From Devosia sp. SD17-2 (GTDB lineage: Bacteria; Pseudomonadota; Alphaproteobacteria; Rhizobiales; Devosiaceae), in assembly GCF_029201565.1 (NCBI RefSeq), contig NZ_CP104002.1, forward strand, positions 2,373,001 through 2,437,000: a DNA stretch of 64,000 nt. Reading direction: 5' to 3'. Positions 48,105-55,113 of the stretch are shown one piece after another. The translations under genes were made by a program, and so were the position numbers. Position 1 is the first letter of the stretch. Each line of letters begins with the position of its first letter. Under the pieces are notes generated by a model. It made no database searches and was not told the DNA's origin. It saw only the letters and a list, made by a program, of their open reading frames with translations.

Positions 48105-48395
48105 ATGAGCCTCAACTTGTCCGCGTCCAGCACACTGGCCTCCGACGTCTCGGCACTGGCGGATGCCTGCCTGGGCTATCTCGCCGAACATCCAGACGAA
48201 CTCCTGGCCTTCATGCAGCAGGTCGGCTTCGATCCGGAGAGCCTGCGCGCGTCAATCGGCTCGGCACGCCTCAAGACCGGGCTGCTGGACTATTTTGCCG
48301 CCAATGAGCCCTTATTGCTCGCCCTTTGTGCCAATTCCGGAACCACCCCGGAAGCTTTTATGCGCGTGTGGTACAAGCTCAATCCCGCGGGGTGA
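48105..48395 (+). CDS. DUF3572 family protein
   Basis: 96 residues, helical and acidic, with the typical LADACLGYLAEHPDELLAFMQQVGFDPESLRASIG and a closing KLNPAG. Found beside divK and dinB in many Hyphomicrobiales. Function unknown. It ends 10 bases before the dinB ATG, so it is probably co-transcribed with dinB and ridA. Confidence 0.85.
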   Translation: MSLNLSASSTLASDVSALADACLGYLAEHPDELLAFMQQVGFDPESLRASIGSARLKTGLLDYFAANEPLLLALCANSGTTPEAFMRVWYKLNPAG

Positions 48396-48405
48396 TTGAA
48401 AGACC

Positions 48406-49725
48406 ATGGCCTGGCTATGTCGCGACTGCCTGACGACCGGGTCCAGCGCTGTGGAGCCTCGCCGCTGCACAGCCTGCGGGTCACCGCGTTTGCGCGCGCA
48501 TGACGAGCTCTTCGACCTCTCCATTGCCCATGTCGACTGCGACGCCTTCTACGCTTCGGTGGAAAAGCGGGACGACCCCAGTCTGCGCGACAAGCCGCTG
48601 ATCATCGGTGGTGGCGTGCGCGGCGTCGTTTCGACCTGCTGCTATATTGCCCGGCAGAATGGCGTGCGCTCGGCGATGCCGATGTTCAAGGCGCGCGAGC
48701 TGTGCCCGGATGCGGTCATCATCAAGCCCAACATGGCCAAATATGTCGAGGTCAGCCGCCAGATCCGGCGCCACATGGACATGCTGACGCCGCTGGTGGA
48801 ACCGCTGTCCATCGATGAAGCGTTCCTTGATCTCTCCGGGACGCAAACTCTCCACAAGGCGCCCCCGGCAGTCGTATTGGCGCGGTTTGCCCGCACCATC
48901 GCAGAGGAGGTCGGCGTCACGATCTCTGTCGGGCTCAGCCACAACAAATTCCTCGCCAAGGTCGCCTCGGACCTCGACAAGCCCCGCGGCTTTGCGGTGA
49001 TCGGAGCGGCCGAGACGCTCTCCTTTCTGGCACCCAAGCCGATCAGCCTCATCTTCGGCGTCGGCAAGGTGTTCGCTGAGAGGCTTCGCAAGGATGGCTA
49101 CCACACGATCGGTCAGCTCCAGGAGGCTGACCCGGTCCATCTGATGCGGCGCTATGGCGAGACCGGTGCACGCCTTGCGCGTCTGTCGCGCGGAGAGGAT
49201 GCGCGCCGTGTCTCGACCGATGGCGAGATGAAGACCATCTCCTCGGAGACCACTTTCAACACCGACATTGCCACGCTCGAGGACTTGTCCACAGAACTGC
49301 TGAATGTCACCGAGAGACTGTCCGAGCGGCTCAAGGCCAAGGGCGTCGTCGGAGACACGGTCACACTTAAACTCAAAACCACCGGTTTCCGGTTGCGGAC
49401 TCGCGCACGACACCTGATTATGCCGACGCAGCTTGCAAATGTCCTTTACGAGGCTGGGCTCAGCCTTCTGCAGCGTGAGGTGGACGGTACGTCATTCCGG
49501 CTGATCGGAATTGGCGTCTCCGGAATTGAGGCCGCCGATGGTTCTGACCCGGCGGATCTGCTGGAGCCAATGGTGGCGCGCAAGGCGGCGGCGGAACGGG
49601 CAATGGACCGTGTCCGGACCCGCTTCGGGCGCACTGCCGTCATACGTGGCAAGCTTTACAAATCCCGGCCCGACGCCGTGTCGGCGCCTCCGCAGCAAGA
49701 CGACCTAGAAGGCAAGACCAAATGA
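48406..49725 (+). CDS. dinB: DNA polymerase IV with N-terminal zinc ribbon
   Basis: A Y-family translesion polymerase. 439 residues. An N-terminal extension of about 35 residues has two CxxC pairs (WLCRDCLTT and RCTACGSPR). The catalytic core follows: AHVDCDAFYASVEKRDDPSL, the steric-gate and dNTP region CCYIARQNGVRSAMPMFKA, LSIDEAFLDLSGT with the second Asp/Glu, SVGLSHNKFLAKVASDLDKPRG, then HhH and little-finger domains. The zinc ribbon is absent from E. coli DinB but frequent in alphaproteobacterial relatives. No beta-clamp motif is obvious in the last residues. Confidence 0.93.
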   Translation: MAWLCRDCLTTGSSAVEPRRCTACGSPRLRAHDELFDLSIAHVDCDAFYASVEKRDDPSLRDKPLIIGGGVRGVVSTCCYIARQNGVRSAMPMFKARELCPDAVIIKPNMAKYVEVSRQIRRHMDMLTPLVEPLSIDEAFLDLSGTQTLHKAPPAVVLARFARTIAEEVGVTISVGLSHNKFLAKVASDLDKPRGFAVIGAAETLSFLAPKPISLIFGVGKVFAERLRKDGYHTIGQLQEADPVHLMRRYGETGARLARLSRGEDARRVSTDGEMKTISSETTFNTDIATLEDLSTELLNVTERLSERLKAKGVVGDTVTLKLKTTGFRLRTRARHLIMPTQLANVLYEAGLSLLQREVDGTSFRLIGIGVSGIEAADGSDPADLLEPMVARKAAAERAMDRVRTRFGRTAVIRGKLYKSRPDAVSAPPQQDDLEGKTK

Positions 49726-50180
49726 CCGACCCGATCGAGAAACTTCGCGAGTACGGCTACGAACTCCCTGCCCCCAAGGCTCCCGTGGCGAGCTACGTTC
49801 CGGTCACCCGGAGCGGCAATCTTCTTTACGTGTCGGGGCAGATTTCGAGCAGCGACAGCGGCGTTGTTCAGGGCCGGCTTGGTGATACCATGAACGTCGT
49901 CCAGGGTGGCAATGCCGCCGAACTGGCCGCAATTAACGTGCTTTCCCAGGTCGTGCACATGGGCGGCATTCCGCTACATGAGGTCAAGAAGGTGCTCAAG
50001 CTCACGGTTCTCGTGGCGTCGACGCCCGAGTTCAACGAGCAGCATCTCGTGGCCAATGGCGCATCCAATCTCATCGTCGGCATCCTGGGCGACAAGGGCA
50101 AGCATGCCCGGGCAGCCTTCGGCGTAGCCTCCCTGCCTCTCGGTGCTGCAGTCGAAATCGAAGCGATCTTCGAGGTCTAA
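49722..50180 (+). CDS. RidA-family protein
   Basis: 152 residues of the YjgF/YER057c/UK114 fold, which hydrolyses reactive enamine/imine intermediates from PLP enzymes. Segments are YVPVTRSGNLLYVSGQIS, NAAELAAINVLSQVVH, LKLTVLVASTPEFNEQHLVANGAS and the closing ARAAFGVASLPLGAAVEIEAIFEV, which carries the conserved Arg. Length and the LPLGAAVE ending suggest the longer subgroup, not canonical RidA. The ATG overlaps the dinB stop by four bases. Confidence 0.9.
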   Translation: MTDPIEKLREYGYELPAPKAPVASYVPVTRSGNLLYVSGQISSSDSGVVQGRLGDTMNVVQGGNAAELAAINVLSQVVHMGGIPLHEVKKVLKLTVLVASTPEFNEQHLVANGASNLIVGILGDKGKHARAAFGVASLPLGAAVEIEAIFEV

Positions 50181-50186
50181 GCTTCG

Positions 50187-50235
50187 GGAAGGCGCTCGGA
50201 CACGGACGTGAGATCACGTCATCCGAGCGCCTTCC
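50187..50235. terminator. Long nested palindrome between ridA and the GDPD gene
   Basis: A 14-base perfect stem (GGAAGGCGCTCGGA / TCCGAGCGCCTTCC) encloses a second hairpin (GACGTG / CACGTC). No T-run follows. It ends 22 bases before the GDPD start, so it may act as a weak terminator or as an RNA-stability element. Confidence 0.45.
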
Positions 50236-50257
50236 GCTCATCCAACCCGGGCCCGCC

Positions 50258-51019
50258 ATGACCGCTCAGCTTTTCCCACGCCCCGTCGCGCATCGCGGGC
50301 TGCATGACCGCGCCGCCGGCATCATCGAGAATAGCGCAAGCGCCTTTGCAGCAGCGATTGCGGGGGATTTTGCGATTGAATGCGACCTGCAGCTGACCAG
50401 CGATGGCCATGCGGTGGTGTTCCACGATGAAAAGCTGGATCGGCTCACCGGAGAATCGGGCCTCGTCAGCGATCGCCGCGTCACCGAGATGACGGACATC
50501 GCGCTGCTCGACAGCGCGGCGGGCGATCGGCCACAGACCCTTGCCGCTTTCCTCGAGCAGATAGGCGGCCGGGCAATGCTGCAGATCGAGCTCAAGCATC
50601 AGCCCAGCGTCGAAGCCACGCGTCAGCTCGCCAAAGTCGCCGCCGCGGCGCTCAGCACTTACACCGGACCGGTCACGGTCGAATCCTTTGATCCACGCCT
50701 GATCACGCTGATCCGGGAGTTCGGCTTTTCCGGTCCGCGCGGCACCATCACCTATGACTACGAGAGCGAGGACTATCCTCCCGGGATCTCCGAGGACGAG
50801 CGCTACATCCTGCGTCATCTGCTACACTGGCACGAAACCCAGTTTGACTTCATTTCGTGCGACAAGGCTGCGCTCACCCTGCCCGCGATCACGTTCTGGC
50901 GTGCGCTCGGCAAGCCGGTAACTGCCTGGACGATCAGATCCAAGGTTGAAGCGGAGGCGGCGCGACCCTACATCGATCAGATCGTCTTTGAAGGGTTTGA
51001 CCCGGACAGTGCCTCCTAG
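50258..51019 (+). CDS. Glycerophosphodiester phosphodiesterase
   Basis: Releases glycerol 3-phosphate from glycerophosphodiesters. 253 residues with the GDPD signature: HRGLHDRAAGIIENSASAF (HRG and EN), ECDLQLTSDGHAVVFHDEKLDRLTG (ExDxxxTxDxxxVxxHD). LQIELKHQP and the closing TAWTIRSKVEAEAARPYIDQIVFEG also fit the family. No signal peptide, so it is the cytoplasmic type. Its end overlaps the next gene by 11 bases. Confidence 0.93.
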   Translation: MTAQLFPRPVAHRGLHDRAAGIIENSASAFAAAIAGDFAIECDLQLTSDGHAVVFHDEKLDRLTGESGLVSDRRVTEMTDIALLDSAAGDRPQTLAAFLEQIGGRAMLQIELKHQPSVEATRQLAKVAAAALSTYTGPVTVESFDPRLITLIREFGFSGPRGTITYDYESEDYPPGISEDERYILRHLLHWHETQFDFISCDKAALTLPAITFWRALGKPVTAWTIRSKVEAEAARPYIDQIVFEGFDPDSAS

Positions 51020-52181
51020 CGCATTCACCGCCACCATCCATCCCACGACGGCGTCGATAGCGCCGGACGTCTGGAATTCGCTTGTCCCGGGCACCAATGG
51101 CGTTCCCGACAACCCCTTCATCGATCAAGCCTTTTTCCGCGCGCTGGAAGAATCGGGCTGTGCATCCGCACGCACCGGCTGGCAGCCTCAGCACATCGTC
51201 ATCGCCGGGGCCGATGGCAAAGCTGTCGGCCTGCTGCCGCTCTTTCTCAAGTCGCACTCCATGGGCGAATATGTCTTCGACCATGGCTGGGCCAATGCGC
51301 TGGAACGCGCAGGCGGCAGCTATTACCCAAAGCTGCAGGGTTCTGTCCCGTTCACGCCTGCCACGGCGCCCAAACTTCTGGTGCCGTCAGGAGATCTCGG
51401 GATCAAGGCTGCACTCCTGCAGACCGCGCAGGATCTGGCGGCCCAACGCCATGCGTCGTCGGTCCACCTGACCTTTCTCCCCGAGAAGGAAGCGCAGCTG
51501 ACAAGCGCCCAAGGCTGGCTGCCGCGCGTCGACACGCAGTTTCACTGGCACAACCAGGGGTTTTCCGATTTCGCGCAGTTTCTCGAGACACTGTCCTCCC
51601 GCAAGCGCAAGGTTATCCGGCGAGAACGCCGCGATGCACTGGCGGACGGAATTTCGGTGAAGTGGCTGAGCGGCGCCGAGCTGACCGAGGCTCATTGGGA
51701 CGCATTCTTCGATTTCTACGAGGACACCGGCGCCCGCAAGTGGGGCCGCCCCTACCTTAACAGATTGTTCTTTTCCCTGCTCGGCCAGTACATGGCCGAC
51801 CGGGTAGTGCTGATGCTCGCCTATGACGGGGAAACGCCGATCGCCGGCGCGATCAATTTCCGCGGCCATGACCGACTGTTCGGCCGAAACTGGGGGGCAA
51901 CGCGCGACGTGCCCTTCTTGCATTTCGAGGTCTGCTATTATCAGGCCATCGACTATGCCATCGCCCACGGGCTTGCTGTCGTCGAAGCCGGCGCACAAGG
52001 GGATCACAAGCTGGCGCGCGGCTATACGCCCGTCACCACGCACTCCGCCCACTGGATCGCCCACTCCGGACTGCGTCAGGCCGTGGCCGGCTTTCTCGAC
52101 GACGAGCGGCCCGCCGTCGCCCGAGAACAGGAGATCCTCGAGCACTACACGCCCTATCGACGCGGCGACCGTACGGAGTGA
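51009..52181 (+). CDS. FemAB/GNAT-like acyltransferase (DUF482 type)
   Basis: 390 residues from a GTG inside the end of the GDPD gene (VPPSAFTATIHPTTAS). The protein resembles the FemX-like 'peptidogalycan biosynthesis/recognition' family: PFIDQAFFRALEESGC near the start, YVFDHGWANALERAGGSYYPKLQGSVPFTPATAPKLL, RKRKVIRRERRDAL, and a C-terminal GNAT-type half (AGAINFRGHDRLFGRNWGATRDVPFLHFEVCYYQAIDYAIAHGL). These probably transfer an amino-acyl or acyl group to an amine. The substrate is unknown; this family has two tandem GNAT folds. Confidence 0.82.
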   Translation: MPPSAFTATIHPTTASIAPDVWNSLVPGTNGVPDNPFIDQAFFRALEESGCASARTGWQPQHIVIAGADGKAVGLLPLFLKSHSMGEYVFDHGWANALERAGGSYYPKLQGSVPFTPATAPKLLVPSGDLGIKAALLQTAQDLAAQRHASSVHLTFLPEKEAQLTSAQGWLPRVDTQFHWHNQGFSDFAQFLETLSSRKRKVIRRERRDALADGISVKWLSGAELTEAHWDAFFDFYEDTGARKWGRPYLNRLFFSLLGQYMADRVVLMLAYDGETPIAGAINFRGHDRLFGRNWGATRDVPFLHFEVCYYQAIDYAIAHGLAVVEAGAQGDHKLARGYTPVTTHSAHWIAHSGLRQAVAGFLDDERPAVAREQEILEHYTPYRRGDRTE

Positions 52182-52231
52182 CGCAGCCAAAGAGGCTTTT
52201 CCTTTGGTGCCCGGCCTACTAAACAGAAAAC

Positions 52232-53356
52232 ATGGTTTGGGATGTCCTGATTTTCCTGCTTCAGGCAGGCGTAGCGTTCGTAGTTTCCACGGCTCTGTTC
52301 GATGCCCTGCACTGGCTGCTGCACCGATGGGAGCAATCGCCCAGTCCGCTGCTGCGGAAGTTCTCGTCGTGGCATTGGGTCCACCACAAATTTCTCGGCC
52401 TCGACATGCAGGTCAATCCTGCATATGCGCGGCAGAACATCTGGTTTCACATTCTGCCGGAATACCTGACCTCGATGGTCGGGACCGCGCTGTTCCTGCT
52501 GATCTTTCCCTGGCCGCCGATCCTGGCCGTTGCCGTGCTGCGCACGATCATGCTGGGCATGACGCTGCGCGAGGAAGGGCTGGACTATAACCACATGTCG
52601 ATGGATCGCGTGGGCGGCAACCAGAGCCTGTTGTGGGTGAACAATAATTACCACGCCATGCACCACGTCTATCCGCACAATTTCTTCTCCTCCTTTGCCA
52701 ATGTGTTCGACCTGATCGCAGGCACCGGATGTCAGATCGAGGGGCGTCGTTTCCTGATCACCGGCACCGGCGGTGCTTTTGGCGGCGCGCTGGTCAAGGC
52801 TCTGGAGAAGCGCGGGGCAATCGTTGAGACCGCCAAGTCCGGCGTCGATTTCTCGCCCGGAAATTACGAGGCGATGCGCGAAAAGCTCGAACGTGCCGAT
52901 GTGCTTGTGCTTTCCCACGGCGCAAAGGAAGTGGACTGCTGGAACGCCAATTATGTAACCTTTCGCGATCTCATCGAGACCTTTACCGCGATTGGCCGGA
53001 CCCGCCTTGCGCCACCGGAAGTTTGGGCGCTCGGCTCCGAGGTCGAGTTCCATGGCGACATGGGACTGCCGGAACTGAAGGACTATTCTGCCTCCAAGCG
53101 CGCGTTCGCGGCACGTGCGCGGTCCTATTATCGATCCGATGATCTCATCTATCGTCACATCGTCCCTTCGTCGTTCACCTCGGCCATGGGCAAGGGCGCT
53201 ATGAGCGCTGAGACGGCGGTGGGAATCGCGCTATTCTTCATTACGCGCGGCGTCAAATATGTTCCGGTTACGCTGACCGGCCTCGCGGTGCTGAACTTTT
53301 TCCGGTTCCGCTACGGCAACAATGCGACTGACGAAGTGCCTGCCGCCGCTGAATGA
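52232..53356 (+). CDS. Fusion of fatty-acid-hydroxylase/sterol-desaturase-like and SDR domains
   Basis: 374 residues. The N-terminal half (about 1-160) is a membrane di-iron type domain with histidine boxes ALHWLLHR, HWVHHK and HAMHHVYPH, and hydrophobic helices at 4-22 and 75-105. From residue 173 a short-chain dehydrogenase-like domain follows: ITGTGGAFGGALVKALEKRG (Rossmann loop), LVLSHGAKEVDC and YSASKRAFAARA (Tyr-x3-Lys). The two together are known as bifunctional sterol desaturase/SDR proteins. Substrates are not known. It probably modifies a membrane lipid. It overlaps the following HIT gene's alternative start (ATGA). Confidence 0.8.
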   Translation: MVWDVLIFLLQAGVAFVVSTALFDALHWLLHRWEQSPSPLLRKFSSWHWVHHKFLGLDMQVNPAYARQNIWFHILPEYLTSMVGTALFLLIFPWPPILAVAVLRTIMLGMTLREEGLDYNHMSMDRVGGNQSLLWVNNNYHAMHHVYPHNFFSSFANVFDLIAGTGCQIEGRRFLITGTGGAFGGALVKALEKRGAIVETAKSGVDFSPGNYEAMREKLERADVLVLSHGAKEVDCWNANYVTFRDLIETFTAIGRTRLAPPEVWALGSEVEFHGDMGLPELKDYSASKRAFAARARSYYRSDDLIYRHIVPSSFTSAMGKGAMSAETAVGIALFFITRGVKYVPVTLTGLAVLNFFRFRYGNNATDEVPAAAE

Positions 53357-53373
53357 CAATTCTCGAGGGACTG

Positions 53374-53790
53374 ATGAGCTACGATCCATCCAATATCTTC
53401 GCCAAGATCCTCAAGGGCGAACTGCCTTGCCACAAGGTCTATGAGGACGACACCGCCCTCGTGATGATGGACATCTTCCCCCAGTCTCGCGGTCACACGC
53501 TGATCATTGCGAAGTCTGCGTCGCGGAACCTGATTGACGCCGATCCTGCCGCCCTTTCGGCCGTCATGCCGCTGGTGCAGCGCGTCGCCCAGGCGGTCAA
53601 GGCGGCCACGGGCGCGGATGGCATTCGCCTCGCGCAGTTCAACGAAGCCCCTGCGGGCCAGACCGTCTTCCACCTGCATTTCCACATCATCCCGGCCTAT
53701 GAGGGCACAGCTCTTGCCCCGCACGGTGGCGGCAAGGCGGATGATGGCGAACTCGCAGCGCTCGCCAAAGACATCGCGGCAAAGTTCTAG
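53374..53790 (+). CDS. HIT-family nucleotide hydrolase or transferase
   Basis: 138 residues from MSYDPSNIFAKILKGELP with GAGGGA just upstream. An in-frame ATG seven codons earlier overlaps the preceding stop. The histidine triad is HLHFHI; FPQSRGHTLIIAK and FNEAPAGQTVFHLHFHIIPAYEG are typical of the Hint/HinT branch, which hydrolyses AMP-lysine or related phosphoramidates. The N-terminal IFAKILKGELP is diagnostic. Confidence 0.92.
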   Translation: MSYDPSNIFAKILKGELPCHKVYEDDTALVMMDIFPQSRGHTLIIAKSASRNLIDADPAALSAVMPLVQRVAQAVKAATGADGIRLAQFNEAPAGQTVFHLHFHIIPAYEGTALAPHGGGKADDGELAALAKDIAAKF

Positions 53791-53803
53791 GCTGGAGGCT
53801 GAC

Positions 53804-53851
53804 ATGGGCGATTTTCGGATGCCGAAGTTTCCGGAGACGCCCCTGTCATGA
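53804..53851 (+). CDS. 15-codon leader frame coupled to DUF1275
   Basis: ATG to TGA, MGDFRMPKFPETPLS, with a GGAGG ribosome-binding sequence five bases before it. The stop overlaps the ATG of the next gene (ATGA). Translation of this frame would deliver ribosomes to the DUF1275 start, which has no good site of its own. Codon evidence is too short to prove translation. Confidence 0.4.
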   Translation: MGDFRMPKFPETPLS

Positions 53852-54504
53852 CCCCGACTCGCCATCTCGTCCTTGGAATGGTGCTCACTGGAGCTGCCGG
53901 GTTTGTCGACGCGATCGGCTTCATTGAGCTTGGTGGGTATTTCACCTCATTCATGAGTGGCAACACGACCCAAGGCGGCACCGGGCTTGTAAATGGCGAA
54001 TTGCCGGTCGTCGCGCTCACGCTCTGTCTCGTCGGCCTCTTCTTCCTTGGAAGCGTTGCCGGCAATCTGCTCGCTCTTTTCAGTCTGCGCTGGGGCCCCG
54101 CGGCGGTCAGTGGCTTTGTCGCAATTGGAGTGGGTCTGGCGCTTGTTCTGGTGCTGCTCGGGATAGATCAGCGCCAAGCCATGCTCTTCCTCGCCCTGGC
54201 CGCGGGAGCACAGAACGCTATTCTGCCCATGCGCGGCGCGGTGCGCCTTGGGGCGACCTTCGTCACCGGAACGCTCTATGTCGCCGGCCAGGACCTCGCG
54301 CTGGCACTCAGGGGGAAGGTGCCTCGCTGGCGCTGGCTCCAACACCTGGTGATCTGGCTCGGGCTCTTGGGTGGAGCGATCTTGGGCGCCCTGCTCTATC
54401 GGTTCCTGGGCATCCAGGCTCTGCTGCTGCCGGCGGCCACCTACATCGCATTTGCGCTCGGCCATCTCATGGCAGCACAGCGGGTACCTCCACACTCCGC
54501 CTGA
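53848..54504 (+). CDS. DUF1275 (YoaK-type) membrane protein
   Basis: 218 residues with six or so hydrophobic helices. The hallmark GAAGFVDAIGFIELGGYFTSFMSGNTTQGG opens the protein, and LALAAGAQNAILPMRGAVRLGATFVTGTLYVAGQDLA is the family's second conserved block. It is proposed to be a small-molecule transporter, without proof. It ends before a hairpin shared with the convergent DUF2798 gene. Confidence 0.88.
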   Translation: MTPTRHLVLGMVLTGAAGFVDAIGFIELGGYFTSFMSGNTTQGGTGLVNGELPVVALTLCLVGLFFLGSVAGNLLALFSLRWGPAAVSGFVAIGVGLALVLVLLGIDQRQAMLFLALAAGAQNAILPMRGAVRLGATFVTGTLYVAGQDLALALRGKVPRWRWLQHLVIWLGLLGGAILGALLYRFLGIQALLLPAATYIAFALGHLMAAQRVPPHSA

Positions 54505-54510
54505 AACGAG

Positions 54511-54534
54511 AAGGCCGGGATACCTCCCGGCCTT
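54511..54534. terminator. Hairpin between convergent DUF1275 and DUF2798 genes
   Basis: Ten-base perfect stem AAGGCCGGGA / TCCCGGCCTT with a TACC loop, 7 bases after one stop and 5 before the other. Only short T-runs inside the arms, so it is a moderate bidirectional terminator. Confidence 0.6.
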
Positions 54535-54538
54535 CGGA

Positions 54539-54766
54539 TCATGCAGCGTTGTGCGGCGGCGCGAATTTGAATGTGATCTTGAACGCGATCGGATTGATGA
54601 TGCGCGTGTAGATGAAGGCGATTGGCCAGGCGATGATGAACGTCTGCGGCCAGTGCGACAGGAAGTTCGCGCCGTTAAAAATGAAGCCGAGCGTACCCGA
54701 CATGGTCAGCGCCATCATGAACGTCATGGCGATCTGCAGAACGAGTGTCGTTTTTTTGGGCAGCAT
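54539..54766 (-). CDS. DUF2798 small membrane protein
   Basis: 75 residues, two hydrophobic helices (about 8-30 and 42-58) with WPQTFIIAWPIAFIYTRIINPIAFKI, the typical DUF2798 C-terminal helix. MLPKKTTLVLQ is preceded by GGAGA; the frame continues upstream without family similarity. Function unknown. It stands alone. Confidence 0.85.
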   Translation of the reverse strand: MLPKKTTLVLQIAMTFMMALTMSGTLGFIFNGANFLSHWPQTFIIAWPIAFIYTRIINPIAFKITFKFAPPHNAA

Positions 54767-55063
54767 CAAAGTCTCCGGCGAATGCATGCTGGCGAGGCGC
54801 GAGCCTGCCAGCGAAATTGATTTTGGTTTTTGAGCCGTTGGGACGCGAACGCGACGAGTACTGCTAGATGCAGCGCCGGGATACCCAACCGGCGACCTCA
54901 AAGTCGGCCCTCGAGGTGTAATCCCCGCAGGTGAGATCATCAACGCTCAAGGGCGGATGGAAGCCATGCGGAGGTCCCTCTTTCCAAGTCGGGCCGTTTG
55001 CTATCGAGCAGAAGTCCGCTCCAGCGGCGGAATCACGCGATCTTCAGCCGCGAGTTCCCCGAA
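54767..55063. other. Intergenic region without a credible gene
   Basis: About 300 bases between the DUF2798 start and the clpA terminator. Reading frames here either run into clpA on the opposite strand or lack a ribosome-binding site and codon bias. The promoter of the DUF2798 gene should lie within the first 100 bases. I see no RNA motif I can name. Confidence 0.5.
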
Positions 55064-55092
55064 CAAAAAAAGGCCCGGATCGCTCCGGGCCC
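55064..55092 (-). terminator. Rho-independent terminator of clpA
   Basis: On the minus strand GGCCCGGA / TCCGGGCC with a four-base loop is followed by seven T. It lies about 20 bases after the clpA stop. Confidence 0.88.
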
Positions 55093-55113
55093 TTTCATTA
55101 TCGTGATATAAAA

